A stretch of DNA of 64,000 bases, taken from the NCBI RefSeq assembly GCF_029761915.1, contig NZ_CP121695.1, positions 6,539,501-6,603,500 of the forward strand, given 5' to 3'. Source of the stretch: Bradyrhizobium sp. CB1650. Lineage in GTDB: Bacteria > Pseudomonadota > Alphaproteobacteria > Rhizobiales > Xanthobacteraceae. Below, piece after piece: positions 9,919 through 18,576 of this stretch (position 1 is its first letter; each line of letters begins with the position of its first letter). The position numbers were made by a program, and so were the translations under genes. The notes under the pieces are model-generated. The model was not told the DNA's origin and searched no databases. It saw nothing but the letters and a program-made list of their open reading frames with translations.

Positions 9919-12900
9919 TCACTCCGCAGGAAACGCGGTGGTATCGCCGTGAGCAGCACGCCCTTTCCCGCGCGTGGAAACCCAGATTCGCAGACGGTCG
10001 AGGTAGAGATAGACCACCGGCGTCGTGTACAGGGTCAGCAGCTGCGACACCAGCAGACCACCGACGATTGTGTATCCGAGCGGCTGACGAAGTTCCGCGC
10101 CAACGCCGGTTCCGATCATCAGGGGCACGGCGCCCAACAGTGCTGCCATCGTGGTCATGAGGATCGGGCGGAAGCGCAACACGCAGGCCTTGTAGATGGC
10201 GTCCTCCGGCGACAAGTGCTGATGGCGTTCGGCCTCGAGTGCGAAATCGATCAGCATGATCGCGTTCTTCTTGACGATGCCGATGAGCAGGATGATTCCG
10301 ATCAAGGCGATCACGCTCAGATCGAAGCGAAATGCCAGCAGGATCAGCAGCGCGCCGATGCCGGCGGACGGTAGCGTCGAAAGGATCGTGATGGGGTGAA
10401 CGATGCTCTCATACAGCACGCTCAGGATGATGTAGATGACGATGAGCGCCGCGGCGATCAGCATCGGCGTACTCGACAGCGATGACTGGAACGCCTGGGC
10501 GTTGCCCTGGAAGCTGGTGCTCAGGGAGAGAGGCTTGCCCAGTTGCTGTTCTGCCTGCAGAATGGCAGCCACCGCATTGCCGATCGACGTTCCGGGAAGC
10601 AAATTGAAAGAAATCGTGGTCGACGGGAATTGGCCCTGGTGGTTGACCACGATTGGCGCGACTTTCTCGACGGCCTTGACCAGGGTGTTCAGGGGCACCT
10701 GCTGTCCGCTCGACGAGGTAAGGTAGATATCGCTCAAGGCGCCGGGCCCGAACTGGAACTCCGGGGAAACTTCAAGCACCACGTGATACTGGTTCTGCTG
10801 GGTGAGTATGGTCGAGACAATGCGCTGACCGAACGCGTCGGAGAGCGTATTGTCGATGGTCGCGGGCAGGATTCCATGGCTCGAGGCAACATCGCGATTG
10901 ATGGTGATATCGAGCAGAGGGCCCGCATTCTGCTGGTCGCTTGCGACGTCGGCAATGCCGGGAATGCTCTTCAGCTTGTCGAGGAAGATCGACGACCAGT
11001 AATTGAGTTCGCCGGGGTCGGCGTCGACAAGCGTGTATTGATACTGCGTTCTCGAAAGCCGCCCGCCAATCGTGATGTCCTGGGCCGCCTGCATATAAAG
11101 CGTAACCCCCTGGATGTGAGTGAGCTTTGACCGCAGCCGATTGATGACGTCGTCGGCACTGGCGGTTCGCTCGCCCTTCGGCTTCAGCGTGATGAATATC
11201 CGGCCATTGTTCAGGGTAGCTGTCGGGCCGCCAGGCCCGATATACGAGCCGACCGAGGCGACCGCAGGATCCTGTAGCACCACATTGACCACCGCCTGCT
11301 GACGCTCGGACATCGCCGGGAACGAAATATCCTGGGAGGCCTCGGTAATGCCGAAGATGAATCCGGTGTCCTGTTGCGGGAAAAAGCCCTTCGGAATGAT
11401 GACGTAAAGGTAGCCCGTCAGGGCAATCGTCGCCAGCAGGGTCATCAGCGTGATGAACTGGTGACGCATCACAATCTTTAGTCCGCGCTCGTAAAGCGCG
11501 AGCAGCCCGTCGAATCCGCGTTCGAGTATCCGATAGAGGAGGCCGTGCTCACGGCTCTCGGGCTTGAGCAGGCGCGAACACATCATCGGCGTGAGCGTCA
11601 GTGAAATCACGAGCGACAGCACCAGCGACACGCTGACGGTGATCGCGAATTCCCGGAACAGCAGTCCGACATAGCCGCCCATCAGGAACAGCGGGATGAA
11701 AACGGCGATCAATGACAGCGTGATCGACACAATGGTGAAGCCGATCTCGGCTGCGCCAGTGAGGGCCGCCTGCATCGGCGAGAGGCCGTCCTCGAGGTGG
11801 CGGACGATATTCTCGATGACCACGACCGCGTCGTCCACCACGAAGCCCACAGCGATCGTCAACGCCATCAGCGACAAATTGTCGAGGCCATAGCCGAGTT
11901 CGTAGAGCACAGCGAATGTGCCGATCAGCGAGAGGGGTACCGTCACGGCTGGAATGATCGTGGCCCAGAAATTTCGCAGGAACACGAAGATCACCATGAC
12001 GACCAGCGCGACCGTCAACACCAGCGTAAATTGCACGTCGCTGATCGAGGCGCGAATGGTCTGGGTGCGATCTGACTGGATCGAAACCTTAATGTCGGAG
12101 GGGATCGACGCCTGCAGTTGGGGCAACATTGCCTTCACGCGATCGACGGTCGCGATGACATTGGCGCCTGGCTGGCGCTGAATGGCGAGTATGACAGCTG
12201 GCTGGCGGTTGTACCACCCAGCGAGCAGATCGTTCTCGGGCGCGCTGATTGCCTTGCCGATGTCGCTCACCCGCACCGCCGAGCCATTGCGATAGGCGAC
12301 GATCAGGGAGTTATAGGCATCCGGACTTGGTAGCTGATCGTTGGTGTTGAGCGTATAGGTCTTGCGCGGGCTGTTGAGGGTGCCCTTTGGCATATCGACA
12401 TTGGCCTGGCTAACAACGTTGCGCACGTCTTCAAGTCCGATCCCGCGCGCCGCGAGCGCCTGCGGATTGACCTGTATCCGTATCGCTGGCTTTTGCTGGC
12501 CGCCGATGCCGACGAGACCCACCCCGGAAATCTGGGAGATTTTCTGCAGCAGGATGTTCTCAGCGTAGGCATCGACCGTGGTCATCGGCAGCGTATTGGA
12601 CGTCAGGGCGAGCAGAAGGACTGGTGTGTCTGCTGGATTAACTTTGCGGATGGTTGGCGGAAAGATCATGGCGGGCGGCAACTGCCCGCTGGCGGCATTG
12701 ATGGCGGCCAACGCATCCGTCGCAGCTCCCTCGATGTCGCGATTGAGGTCGAACTGCAACGTGATCGCAGTGGTCCCAAGCGCGCTCGAGGAGGTCATCT
12801 GGATGAGGCCAGGAATTTGGCCGAACTGCTCCTCGAGCGGCGTTGCGACCGACGACGCAATGGTTTGGGGATCGGCGCCCGGCAGCTGGGCTGTTACCGA

Positions 12901-13035
12901 GAGGGTCGGATAATTCACATTCGGCAGCGCCGCGACCGGCAGCAGCGGGTAGGCTGCAAGGCCGAGCAGCAACAAGCCGACCATCAGCATTGAGGTCGCG
13001 ATCGGCCGCGTGATGAATGGCGCGGAAATGCTCAT
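9919..13035 (-). CDS. RND efflux pump, MdtB/MdtC-like
   Basis: 1038 residues, an intact HAE1-type RND transporter. It begins MSISAPFITRPIATSMLMVG, and the first periplasmic loop has the MdtB/C-like LPNVNYPTLSVTAQLPGA. The TM4 motif VGFVVDDAVVVIEN keeps both proton-relay Asp residues, and GFFPQQDTGFIFG starts the second loop. It overlaps the adaptor's stop by four bases (ATGA), indicating translational coupling. Only one pump gene is present, whereas enterobacterial mdtABC has two. It is followed by a gene-free scar rather than an outer-membrane factor. Likely role is multidrug or bile-acid-like efflux; substrate unknown. Confidence 0.93.
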   Translation of the reverse strand: MSISAPFITRPIATSMLMVGLLLLGLAAYPLLPVAALPNVNYPTLSVTAQLPGADPQTIASSVATPLEEQFGQIPGLIQMTSSSALGTTAITLQFDLNRDIEGAATDALAAINAASGQLPPAMIFPPTIRKVNPADTPVLLLALTSNTLPMTTVDAYAENILLQKISQISGVGLVGIGGQQKPAIRIQVNPQALAARGIGLEDVRNVVSQANVDMPKGTLNSPRKTYTLNTNDQLPSPDAYNSLIVAYRNGSAVRVSDIGKAISAPENDLLAGWYNRQPAVILAIQRQPGANVIATVDRVKAMLPQLQASIPSDIKVSIQSDRTQTIRASISDVQFTLVLTVALVVMVIFVFLRNFWATIIPAVTVPLSLIGTFAVLYELGYGLDNLSLMALTIAVGFVVDDAVVVIENIVRHLEDGLSPMQAALTGAAEIGFTIVSITLSLIAVFIPLFLMGGYVGLLFREFAITVSVSLVLSLVISLTLTPMMCSRLLKPESREHGLLYRILERGFDGLLALYERGLKIVMRHQFITLMTLLATIALTGYLYVIIPKGFFPQQDTGFIFGITEASQDISFPAMSERQQAVVNVVLQDPAVASVGSYIGPGGPTATLNNGRIFITLKPKGERTASADDVINRLRSKLTHIQGVTLYMQAAQDITIGGRLSRTQYQYTLVDADPGELNYWSSIFLDKLKSIPGIADVASDQQNAGPLLDITINRDVASSHGILPATIDNTLSDAFGQRIVSTILTQQNQYHVVLEVSPEFQFGPGALSDIYLTSSSGQQVPLNTLVKAVEKVAPIVVNHQGQFPSTTISFNLLPGTSIGNAVAAILQAEQQLGKPLSLSTSFQGNAQAFQSSLSSTPMLIAAALIVIYIILSVLYESIVHPITILSTLPSAGIGALLILLAFRFDLSVIALIGIILLIGIVKKNAIMLIDFALEAERHQHLSPEDAIYKACVLRFRPILMTTMAALLGAVPLMIGTGVGAELRQPLGYTIVGGLLVSQLLTLYTTPVVYLYLDRLRIWVSTRGKGRAAHGDTTAFPAE

Positions 13036-14201
13036 GGGATGGCAATCTGCTGGGCGCTCTGCGCCGCGGCCTCGGCTGCCGCCTTGCCGTGCAGGATGGT
13101 GACATGGCTTCCGGGTTGCAGCTTGTATTGGCCGTCGACGACAACCTGTTCGTTCGCGGCAAGTCCGCTATCGATCAGCGCCTGACCGTTGCTGGTTTGC
13201 GCAACCGTAATCGTTCGCGCTTCGACGGTGCTGTCGGGCTTGATCACGTAGGCATAGAAGCCCTGCTGGCCCTGCTGAACGGCTCCGGCCGGAACCGTCA
13301 ATCCATTCTGCCGCGTATCCAGCAGCAGCCGGGCATTGACCAGTTCCCCCGGCCACAGCCGATGCGCGGTGTTTGGAAATTCGGCCTTGAGCTGGACCGC
13401 GCCGGTCGTCTGCAGAATCTCGTTGTTGATCAGATCGACCTTGCCGACATCAAGCTGGACCTTGTCGTCCTGGCTGTAGGCAAGAACCTTAAGCGGAGTC
13501 TCTTTGGTCATCTGTTGCTGGATTTGCGGCAGATCAGTTTCCGGAAGCGTGAAGATCAGCGAGATCGGCTCGATCTGGGTCACGACAACCAGACCATTGG
13601 GATCGCTCGGGTGGATGATGTTGCCGACATCGACCTGCCGCACGCCGGTGATGCCCGAGATCGGTGACGTCAATCGGGTATATCCAAGCTGGACCTGCGC
13701 CTGTTCGATCAGTGCGTCGTCGGATTTGACGGCGTTTTGTAGCTGCGCCACCTGTGCTTTCTGGGTGTCGAGGAGCTGCGGTGTCGCGTATCCTTTGCCC
13801 TCCAGTTGCGTGTAACGACCGAGGTTGGCGAATGCGTTTGTCAGTTGCGCCTGATCGCGATCGCGCGTGGCGGTCACTTGGTCCAGCTGCGCCTGGAAGG
13901 GACGCGGATCGATCTGGGCCAACAGATCGCCCGCGTGAACCGCCTTGCCTTCGGTGAAAGCGATCTGCGTCAGCTGTCCCTGAATCTGGCTGCGCACGAT
14001 ATCGGTGTTGTAGGCGATGACGGTGCCGATACCGCGCAGGTAGATCGGCACGTCCTGGGTGCTGACGGTGCCGGCGACGACCGGCATCGAAGGCACCGGC
14101 GCTTGCTGCCGCCGCGGTGACGCTTTGTGCATGGCGGCAAACGCGCCGCCGCCTGCGATCACGATGACGCCAATGGCAACAACGGAGGTTCTTAAACGCA
14201 T
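13032..14201 (-). CDS. RND efflux periplasmic adaptor, MdtA-like
   Basis: 389 residues with an N-terminal signal/anchor (VVAIGVIVIAGGGAFAAM). The first lipoyl half is GQLTQIAFTEGKAVHAGDLLAQIDPRPFQAQLDQ, a coiled-coil region spans ~100-170, and the second lipoyl half is GYTRLTSPISGITGVRQVDVGNIIHPSD. The beta-barrel follows. The pattern closely follows MdtA, the adaptor for MdtBC pumps. Its stop overlaps the start of the pump gene by four bases, so the two form an operon. A low-complexity Ala/Gln tail ends the protein. Confidence 0.93.
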   Translation of the reverse strand: MRLRTSVVAIGVIVIAGGGAFAAMHKASPRRQQAPVPSMPVVAGTVSTQDVPIYLRGIGTVIAYNTDIVRSQIQGQLTQIAFTEGKAVHAGDLLAQIDPRPFQAQLDQVTATRDRDQAQLTNAFANLGRYTQLEGKGYATPQLLDTQKAQVAQLQNAVKSDDALIEQAQVQLGYTRLTSPISGITGVRQVDVGNIIHPSDPNGLVVVTQIEPISLIFTLPETDLPQIQQQMTKETPLKVLAYSQDDKVQLDVGKVDLINNEILQTTGAVQLKAEFPNTAHRLWPGELVNARLLLDTRQNGLTVPAGAVQQGQQGFYAYVIKPDSTVEARTITVAQTSNGQALIDSGLAANEQVVVDGQYKLQPGSHVTILHGKAAAEAAAQSAQQIAIP

Positions 14202-14226
14202 GGAGGTGGGTCCCGTGAACGTGGTG

Positions 14227-14919
14227 TCAGCAGCCGCCGGACGAATTCGGTGATCCTGCCGTCGTCGGCATTCCTGTAGTCGGACATGGCACAGTACCGG
14301 TCGGCACGACGGTCGACTGGTTCAGCGTAGGATCCGGCAATGGACTGAGGCCGCCCGTTCCGAGCTCGGTGGATCCCATCGGAATTCCGGCGCGGCCGAC
14401 GGTGGCACGCGAACCCATGGTTGGAGACGAAGCCGAAGAGGTTGGACTGGGCGATGCGGTCGTGGCGGTCGCGCACGTACCCGACGCGGTTCCAGCGATC
14501 CCAGTCCCATCGAACAGCGGGGTCGGCGCCGATGTTCCGGATATCGCGCCCGTCGCCGAAGACTCTCCCGGGAGCGAACCGCCGGTTCCGCTTGTCGAAT
14601 TGCCCATGCCGGAGGTTGCTGTCTGCATTGCTCCCGTGGTGCTGGAACACGCCGAGGGCGTCGTCATCGCGCTTGAGGCGGACGAACTTGACGTCATCGG
14701 ACTGACACCCGGCGTCGCAAGCTCGGTGGCCCCGAGTGGAACGCCGGTCACGCCGACCGGCGCCGCGGCACCGATTCCGAGCGGCGAAGTCACACCCAGC
14801 GGCGGGGTCACGGCGCTCATGCCGACCTGTGCGACTGCGGCGCTAACGTCGCACAATGACCAGATGGTCGCGGCGACCAAAATCCCCTTCGCAGCCCTTT
14901 GTGCATTACGGTTCTTCAT
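14227..14919 (-). CDS. Exported Ser/Thr/Pro/Gly-rich protein
   Basis: 230 residues with a signal peptide (GILVAATIWSLCDVSAAVAQ) followed entirely by low-complexity sequence rich in Gly, Ser, Thr, Pro and Ala. Short recurring units such as TPPLGVTSPLGIG, GVTGVPLGATELATPG and MTSSSSASSAMTTPS are present, with scattered Cys and a Cys terminus (SSGGC). I do not recognise a domain. The character suggests a surface or periplasmic structural protein. A truncated paralogue lies at 41829-42257. It sits 18 bp downstream of Ohr and upstream of the MdtA-like gene, all minus strand. Confidence 0.75.
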   Translation of the reverse strand: MKNRNAQRAAKGILVAATIWSLCDVSAAVAQVGMSAVTPPLGVTSPLGIGAAAPVGVTGVPLGATELATPGVSPMTSSSSASSAMTTPSACSSTTGAMQTATSGMGNSTSGTGGSLPGESSATGAISGTSAPTPLFDGTGIAGTASGTCATATTASPSPTSSASSPTMGSRATVGRAGIPMGSTELGTGGLSPLPDPTLNQSTVVPTGTVPCPTTGMPTTAGSPNSSGGC

Positions 14920-14937
14920 TTCTGATCTCTCTTATTC

Positions 14938-15363
14938 TCACCGGACCGAGACGGAGATGATGACATCGACATTGCCCCGGATCGCATTCGAACACGGGCA
15001 GATGGCATGAGCACCCTGGAAGAGCCGTTCAGCGGTCTGTTGGTCGATGCCAGCCATGATCACGGCAAGCGCGGCGGCCACCACGAAGCCTCCTGTGCCA
15101 TTTCGACTAAGGTCGATCCTCGCGACGACGTCGATATCGTCATCGGCAAAGCGGTGTCCGGCATCCCGGCTCACATGAAGGAGTGCATTCTCAAAGCAGG
15201 CTGCATACCCGCCGGCGAAGAGCTGTTCGGGATTGGTTGCATCGCCGCTTCCACCAAGGGCCCGGGGCAGTGCGAGCTTGAGGTCGAGCAGACCGTCTTC
15301 GCTGCGGATCGAACCATGACGGCCTCCGCTCGCCGTGACTCTTGTGGCATATAAACTGGCCAT
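14938..15363 (-). CDS. ohr: Organic hydroperoxide resistance protein (Ohr/OsmC family)
   Basis: About 141 residues from the ATG at 15363. A longer frame to 15492 exists but the family begins at MASLYATRVTASGGRHG. Ohr enzymes reduce organic hydroperoxides with two Cys. Both are present: GYAACFENALLHV and CPCSNAIRGNVDV. The second motif is usually CPYSNATRGN, so the extra Cys at the third position is a variation. The preceding EDGLLDLKLALPRALGGSGDATNPEQLFAGG is classic Ohr. It lies 103 bp downstream of the alpha/beta hydrolase. In the related block near 42.3 kb Ohr is missing. Confidence 0.9.
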   Translation of the reverse strand: MASLYATRVTASGGRHGSIRSEDGLLDLKLALPRALGGSGDATNPEQLFAGGYAACFENALLHVSRDAGHRFADDDIDVVARIDLSRNGTGGFVVAAALAVIMAGIDQQTAERLFQGAHAICPCSNAIRGNVDVIISVSVR

Positions 15364-15466
15364 AGCACATATGCCTTCTTCGCTCGGATTCGCTGATTTG
15401 GGACCGGTCGTCCGGACTGTCGCCGCGACATGTCGGCGAACACCCAGTGCAGACGACGCCCACTTG

Positions 15467-16276
15467 CTAAGCGGGGTGTCCGCCGGCGGCATCCAGGATC
15501 AACCGGGTGATCTCGTCGGGTTGGGATATCAGCGACAGGTGACTCGCCTTCACTTCGATGGTCTTGGCGCCCATGCGCTTGGCCATGTAGCGTTCGAGAT
15601 CGGGATTGATCGTCCGGTCTTCCGTCGAAACGGCATAGAAACTAGGCTTCGACCGCCAGGCCGCATGCGTCGTCTTGCCCGTGAGCAGAGCCTTGCGGAA
15701 CGGCTCCTGGACCGCGTAGAGGACCTTGGCCTTCGCTTCCGGCAGGTCGCCCGCGAAATCGCGCAAGAACGCAGCCTCGCTGAGACGCCCTTCATCGCCG
15801 TCGAAGACAATCCCGGCCGACGCCGGTGGCGCCGGAAATGTCTTGGCCAACGCCGTGTAATCCTCGCCCGCATCCGGCGCCCGCGCCGCCACATAGACGA
15901 GAGCCGACACGTTGGGATGCTGACCTGCCTCTGTCACGATCATTCCGGAGAAGGAATGCCCAACCAGCACCGTCGGACCATCCTGTCGCGCCAGCACACG
16001 CTCGGCCGAGGCCACCGCTTCAGGCAGCGTTGTCAGGGGGTTTTGCACGGCTGTGGCATTGAGCCCCGCCGCCTGCAATCGTGCGATCACCTCGGACCAG
16101 CTTGACCCGTCGGCGAACAGCCCGTGCACCAGGACGACGTTTCGCGCCTTCGACGCGGGCTGCGCAGCGGCGGCGGTGCCCTGCATAAGAGTGCTTGCCG
16201 CCCCCGCAGCCGCCATGCTCACGAATGTGCGTCGATTCATTGGATGCCTCGGCCGAAGATCGTCTTGGCTATTCAT
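15467..16276 (-). CDS. Tat-exported alpha/beta hydrolase (copy 1)
   Basis: 269 residues. The start MNSQDDLRPRHP is supported by the parallel start in the paralogue at 43148. A twin-arginine signal follows: MNRRTFVSMAAAGAASTL. The mature part is a single alpha/beta hydrolase domain: oxyanion HGLFADGSSWSEV, nucleophile elbow GHSFSGM (Ser), and a late catalytic His in KASHLSLISQPDEI. It resembles esterases of the salicylate-esterase/hydroxynitrile-lyase-like group. The natural substrate is unknown. A near-identical copy is at 42342-43148 and a broken third at 20040-20289. Confidence 0.9.
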   Translation of the reverse strand: MNSQDDLRPRHPMNRRTFVSMAAAGAASTLMQGTAAAAQPASKARNVVLVHGLFADGSSWSEVIARLQAAGLNATAVQNPLTTLPEAVASAERVLARQDGPTVLVGHSFSGMIVTEAGQHPNVSALVYVAARAPDAGEDYTALAKTFPAPPASAGIVFDGDEGRLSEAAFLRDFAGDLPEAKAKVLYAVQEPFRKALLTGKTTHAAWRSKPSFYAVSTEDRTINPDLERYMAKRMGAKTIEVKASHLSLISQPDEITRLILDAAGGHPA

Positions 16277-16369
16277 GGAAGTTTTCCTTCGTAATGTTGG
16301 GGGAGTTTGAGTTGGCTACTTGGAAAGTTTGAGTTCGTGAAATTCGATTGCAGACTCTTCTGTCACCCA

Positions 16370-16488
16370 TGAAGCAATGCGCTCCAAAGTGTCCTTCGGG
16401 CGAAATGCCGCTTTCGCAACTGGCTCGCGCGGCTGTGATCCGAATTCTGTGGCGAGACAATATTTGTGTCTGTAGGAGTGGAGAGCCG
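16370..16488. repeat. ~120-bp direct repeat, first copy (second at 17221-17355)
   Basis: The run CGATGCGCTCCAA..TCCTTCGGGCGAAATGCCGC, followed by a Cys/Arg-rich tail, recurs at 17221-17355 in the same orientation with many substitutions. Neither copy has a conserved reading frame. The two copies bracket the ALS remnant, cassette copy 2 and the small exported gene, so they may mark the ends of a duplicated or inserted block. Confidence 0.55.
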
Positions 16489-16692
16489 ACGGGCAAACGC
16501 CAGCCTCGCCGGTCAGCCGCCCATGCGTGGCTGCCATGAAGGCCGCGGTTTGTTCATGGCGGGTCACCACTAACTCAATCGTCGAGCGGCGCAGCGCTTC
16601 GACAATGTCGAGATTTTCTTCTCCGGGCACCCAATGATCTGCTTTACACCCTCGTTCTCAAGTGCCGCTACGAGCAGATTAGCTCCATTCAT
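16488..16692 (-). pseudogene. Acetolactate synthase large subunit, 5' remnant (copy 2)
   Basis: From the ATG at 16692 the frame gives MNGANLLVAALENEGVKQII, then a one-base loss before GEENLDIVEALRRSTIELVV, TRHEQTAAFMAATHGRLTGEAGVC. Homology to ThDP-dependent acetolactate synthases then stops abruptly at the edge of the 120-bp repeat. The catalytic Glu of RHEQ is retained, but the enzyme is less than an eighth of full length and cannot be active. Cassette copy 2 is 61 bp upstream. Confidence 0.8.
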
Positions 16693-16710
16693 CGGATACG
16701 CTCTAACCGT

Positions 16711-16852
16711 TTGATGTATCGATAGGCGTAAGGTCAGCGTGTGTAGCTCTTAAATCCAATATCGAATTGTTGGATTTTAATCACACGAACTGATCAAATC
16801 GCAGGCTTGGCTAATTAGCGATGCGGCCTCGCGGCACGGCTGTCCGCTTCGA
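16711..16852 (-). promoter_or_regulatory. LysR-type operator/promoter cassette, copy 2
   Basis: This is a full-length cassette. The palindrome at 16753-16776 has intact arms AATCCAAT and GTTGGATT. The left flank begins TTTGATGTATCGATAGG. The right flank runs through TGATCAAATCGCAGGCTTGG to CGGCTGTCCGCTTCGA, where similarity to other copies ends. It reads toward the ALS remnant, 61 bp from its ATG. Confidence 0.75.
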
Positions 16853-16990
16853 CCCGCGCGCGATCACGGGACAAATGAACCCAAGTCGTCCGGCTCAACC
16901 GGATTTTCTGTGCTGACGGGTGTCAGTCGTTTGATTTCGGTCCGCCATGGGATCGGTGGGCGTCGAGCTCGGTGATTTGCGCCGCATGAC

Positions 16991-17179
16991 CTAGCACCAA
17001 AGTATTCCCATCCTGCCAGTCGCGATAGCGACCTCATCGGTGTACGGATTACCCGGCGTTGCTCTGGCATCGGCATCCGTTGCGACGTGCAGCGCGTTCG
17101 GATGGTGCCGTGCCATGACAGGAGTTGTGAGCATGGCCGCAGCGATCAGCCCAGCCGGCAGAAGCTTAAGCTTAGTCAT
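16991..17179 (-). CDS. Small exported hypothetical protein
   Basis: 62 residues. A lysine-starting signal peptide (MTKLKLLPAGLIAAAMLTTPVMA) is followed by about 40 residues rich in His, Ala and Asp (RHHPNALHVATDADARATPGNPYTDE). It resembles the many short secreted proteins of Bradyrhizobium, but I cannot name a family. A purine-rich GGAGAAAC precedes the ATG. It ends in a Cys, which may mean the reading frame is truncated relative to relatives. Confidence 0.5.
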   Translation of the reverse strand: MTKLKLLPAGLIAAAMLTTPVMARHHPNALHVATDADARATPGNPYTDEVAIATGRMGILWC

Positions 17180-17399
17180 TTAGTTTCTCCGTAGGATTTG
17201 AAAAGCCAAGGAAGTGAACGATGCCGAAGCGATGCGCTCCAATTCATCCTTCGGGCGAAATGCCGCTTGCGCAACCTGCTCACGCAGCTGTGACTCCGAA
17301 TTTCGGAGGCGAGATCATATTTGCGGGAGTCTGTAAGAGTCGGGAAGCGAGAGCCGAACAGACGATCGTGGAAGAGCGCGAGCAGCGCTGGCAGAGGCC

Positions 17400-17960
17400 A
17401 TGCGCGCCGAGCGGCGCGGCGAAGTCCTCGCATATGAGCGCATGATGAAAGAAGTTGCGACTGCCCTGCGTCGGTCGCTTGCGCGGCGTCTCGTTCGCGT
17501 GGGACTCGGGGCGCACGAGGCTGAAGATGTGGTACAGGAGATACTCATCGGGTTGCACGGCAAGCGGGATACGTGGAATCCGGCACGCCCGTTCCTGCCC
17601 TGGTTGCACGCGATCACTCGCTACAAGCTCATCGACTTCATGCGCCACCGCCGACGTGACACGCGGCGGCGTGTCGATCTGCCTCTTGAGGATTGGCTTG
17701 ATATCGTCGAGTCGCCGGCCGACGAGGCCAATCGCTCAGCGTGGGAGGTGGACCGGCATCTTGCGGTATTGCCCGTCAGCCAACGCGCGATCGTTCGCGC
17801 GATCGCGGTCGAAGGCGCATCCGTCCGCAATGTCGCCCAGGGCCTTGCGACCAGCAAGGGCGCGGTCCGGGTGACGCTGCACCGCGCGATCAGGCGTCTT
17901 CTGGGCGCTGCAGAGACGATCGAACCGCCTCCGAGGAACGCTCATGACAAGCACCGATGA
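17400..17960 (+). CDS. ECF-type RNA polymerase sigma factor
   Basis: 186 residues. Region 2 is LVRVGLGAHEAEDVVQEILIGLHGKR with the core-binding RPFLPWLHAITRYKLIDFMRHRRRD. Region 4 is LPVSQRAIVRAIAVEGASVRNVAQGLATSKGAVRVTLHRAIRRL, a helix-turn-helix for the -35 element. Its 3' end overlaps the anti-sigma gene by 17 bp, a coupled pair. The ECF/NrsF pairing is known to regulate stress responses in alphaproteobacteria. The target promoters here are unknown. It is one of the few plus-strand genes. Start is ATG 17400; the internal ATG at 17442 is an alternative. Confidence 0.9.
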   Translation: MRAERRGEVLAYERMMKEVATALRRSLARRLVRVGLGAHEAEDVVQEILIGLHGKRDTWNPARPFLPWLHAITRYKLIDFMRHRRRDTRRRVDLPLEDWLDIVESPADEANRSAWEVDRHLAVLPVSQRAIVRAIAVEGASVRNVAQGLATSKGAVRVTLHRAIRRLLGAAETIEPPPRNAHDKHR

Positions 17961-18576
17961 TCTCATCCGCTCCCTTGCGAGCACGGCCGGCACGCGGCGG
18001 AGCGCCTCCCTCCAGGCCGCCCTCGCAGTGACCGGTGCCGCGTCGCTTGCCTGCGCGCTCCTTCTTGTCCTTTCGGTCATCGGTATCCGCCAAGACTTCG
18101 CCGATATGGCGGTCCGCATGCCGTTCGCGTTCAAGCTTGCCTACACGGGCGTCCTGGTGGTCGGGTCGTCAGTCGTGGCGCTCTACGCCACGACGCCCGG
18201 CGCATCGGCGACCGCGCTATACGCTTTATTGCCAACGGTCATTTTGCTGGTTTTGGGCGTCACATTCGATCCAGCCGCTTTTCCGATCATGGGGAGGACC
18301 AATACTGCCGTTGCCTTCTGCGTAGGCTCCATTCTTTTTCTTTCGCTGCCAGCCATGATCCTGACCTTCGTCGTCGTCATGCGGAAAGGCGCGCCGATGC
18401 AGCCCACCTTCGCGGGAGCGGTCATTGGAGTGCTTGCCGCGTCTGTCGGCGCCCTGGCCTATACGCTCGCCTGCAAGAATGACGGCACGGCTTTCGTCGC
18501 GATCTGGTACGGAGCGGCCTGCGCCATCATGGCGGCCATTGGCGCTGTCGCGGGGCACCGCGTCCTTCGCTGGTAA
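17944..18576 (+). CDS. NrsF-type anti-sigma factor (DUF1109)
   Basis: 210 residues with a short cytoplasmic N-terminus (MTSTDDLIRSLASTAG) and six predicted membrane helices, for example LAVTGAASLACALLLVLSVIG, FKLAYTGVLVVGSSVVALYA and FCVGSILFLSLPAMILTFVVV. This is the architecture of NrsF proteins that hold ECF sigma factors at the membrane. It starts inside the sigma gene and is translationally coupled. Its 3' half is overlapped on the other strand by the extended C-terminus of the LysR gene ending at 18226. Confidence 0.87.
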   Translation: MTSTDDLIRSLASTAGTRRSASLQAALAVTGAASLACALLLVLSVIGIRQDFADMAVRMPFAFKLAYTGVLVVGSSVVALYATTPGASATALYALLPTVILLVLGVTFDPAAFPIMGRTNTAVAFCVGSILFLSLPAMILTFVVVMRKGAPMQPTFAGAVIGVLAASVGALAYTLACKNDGTAFVAIWYGAACAIMAAIGAVAGHRVLRW

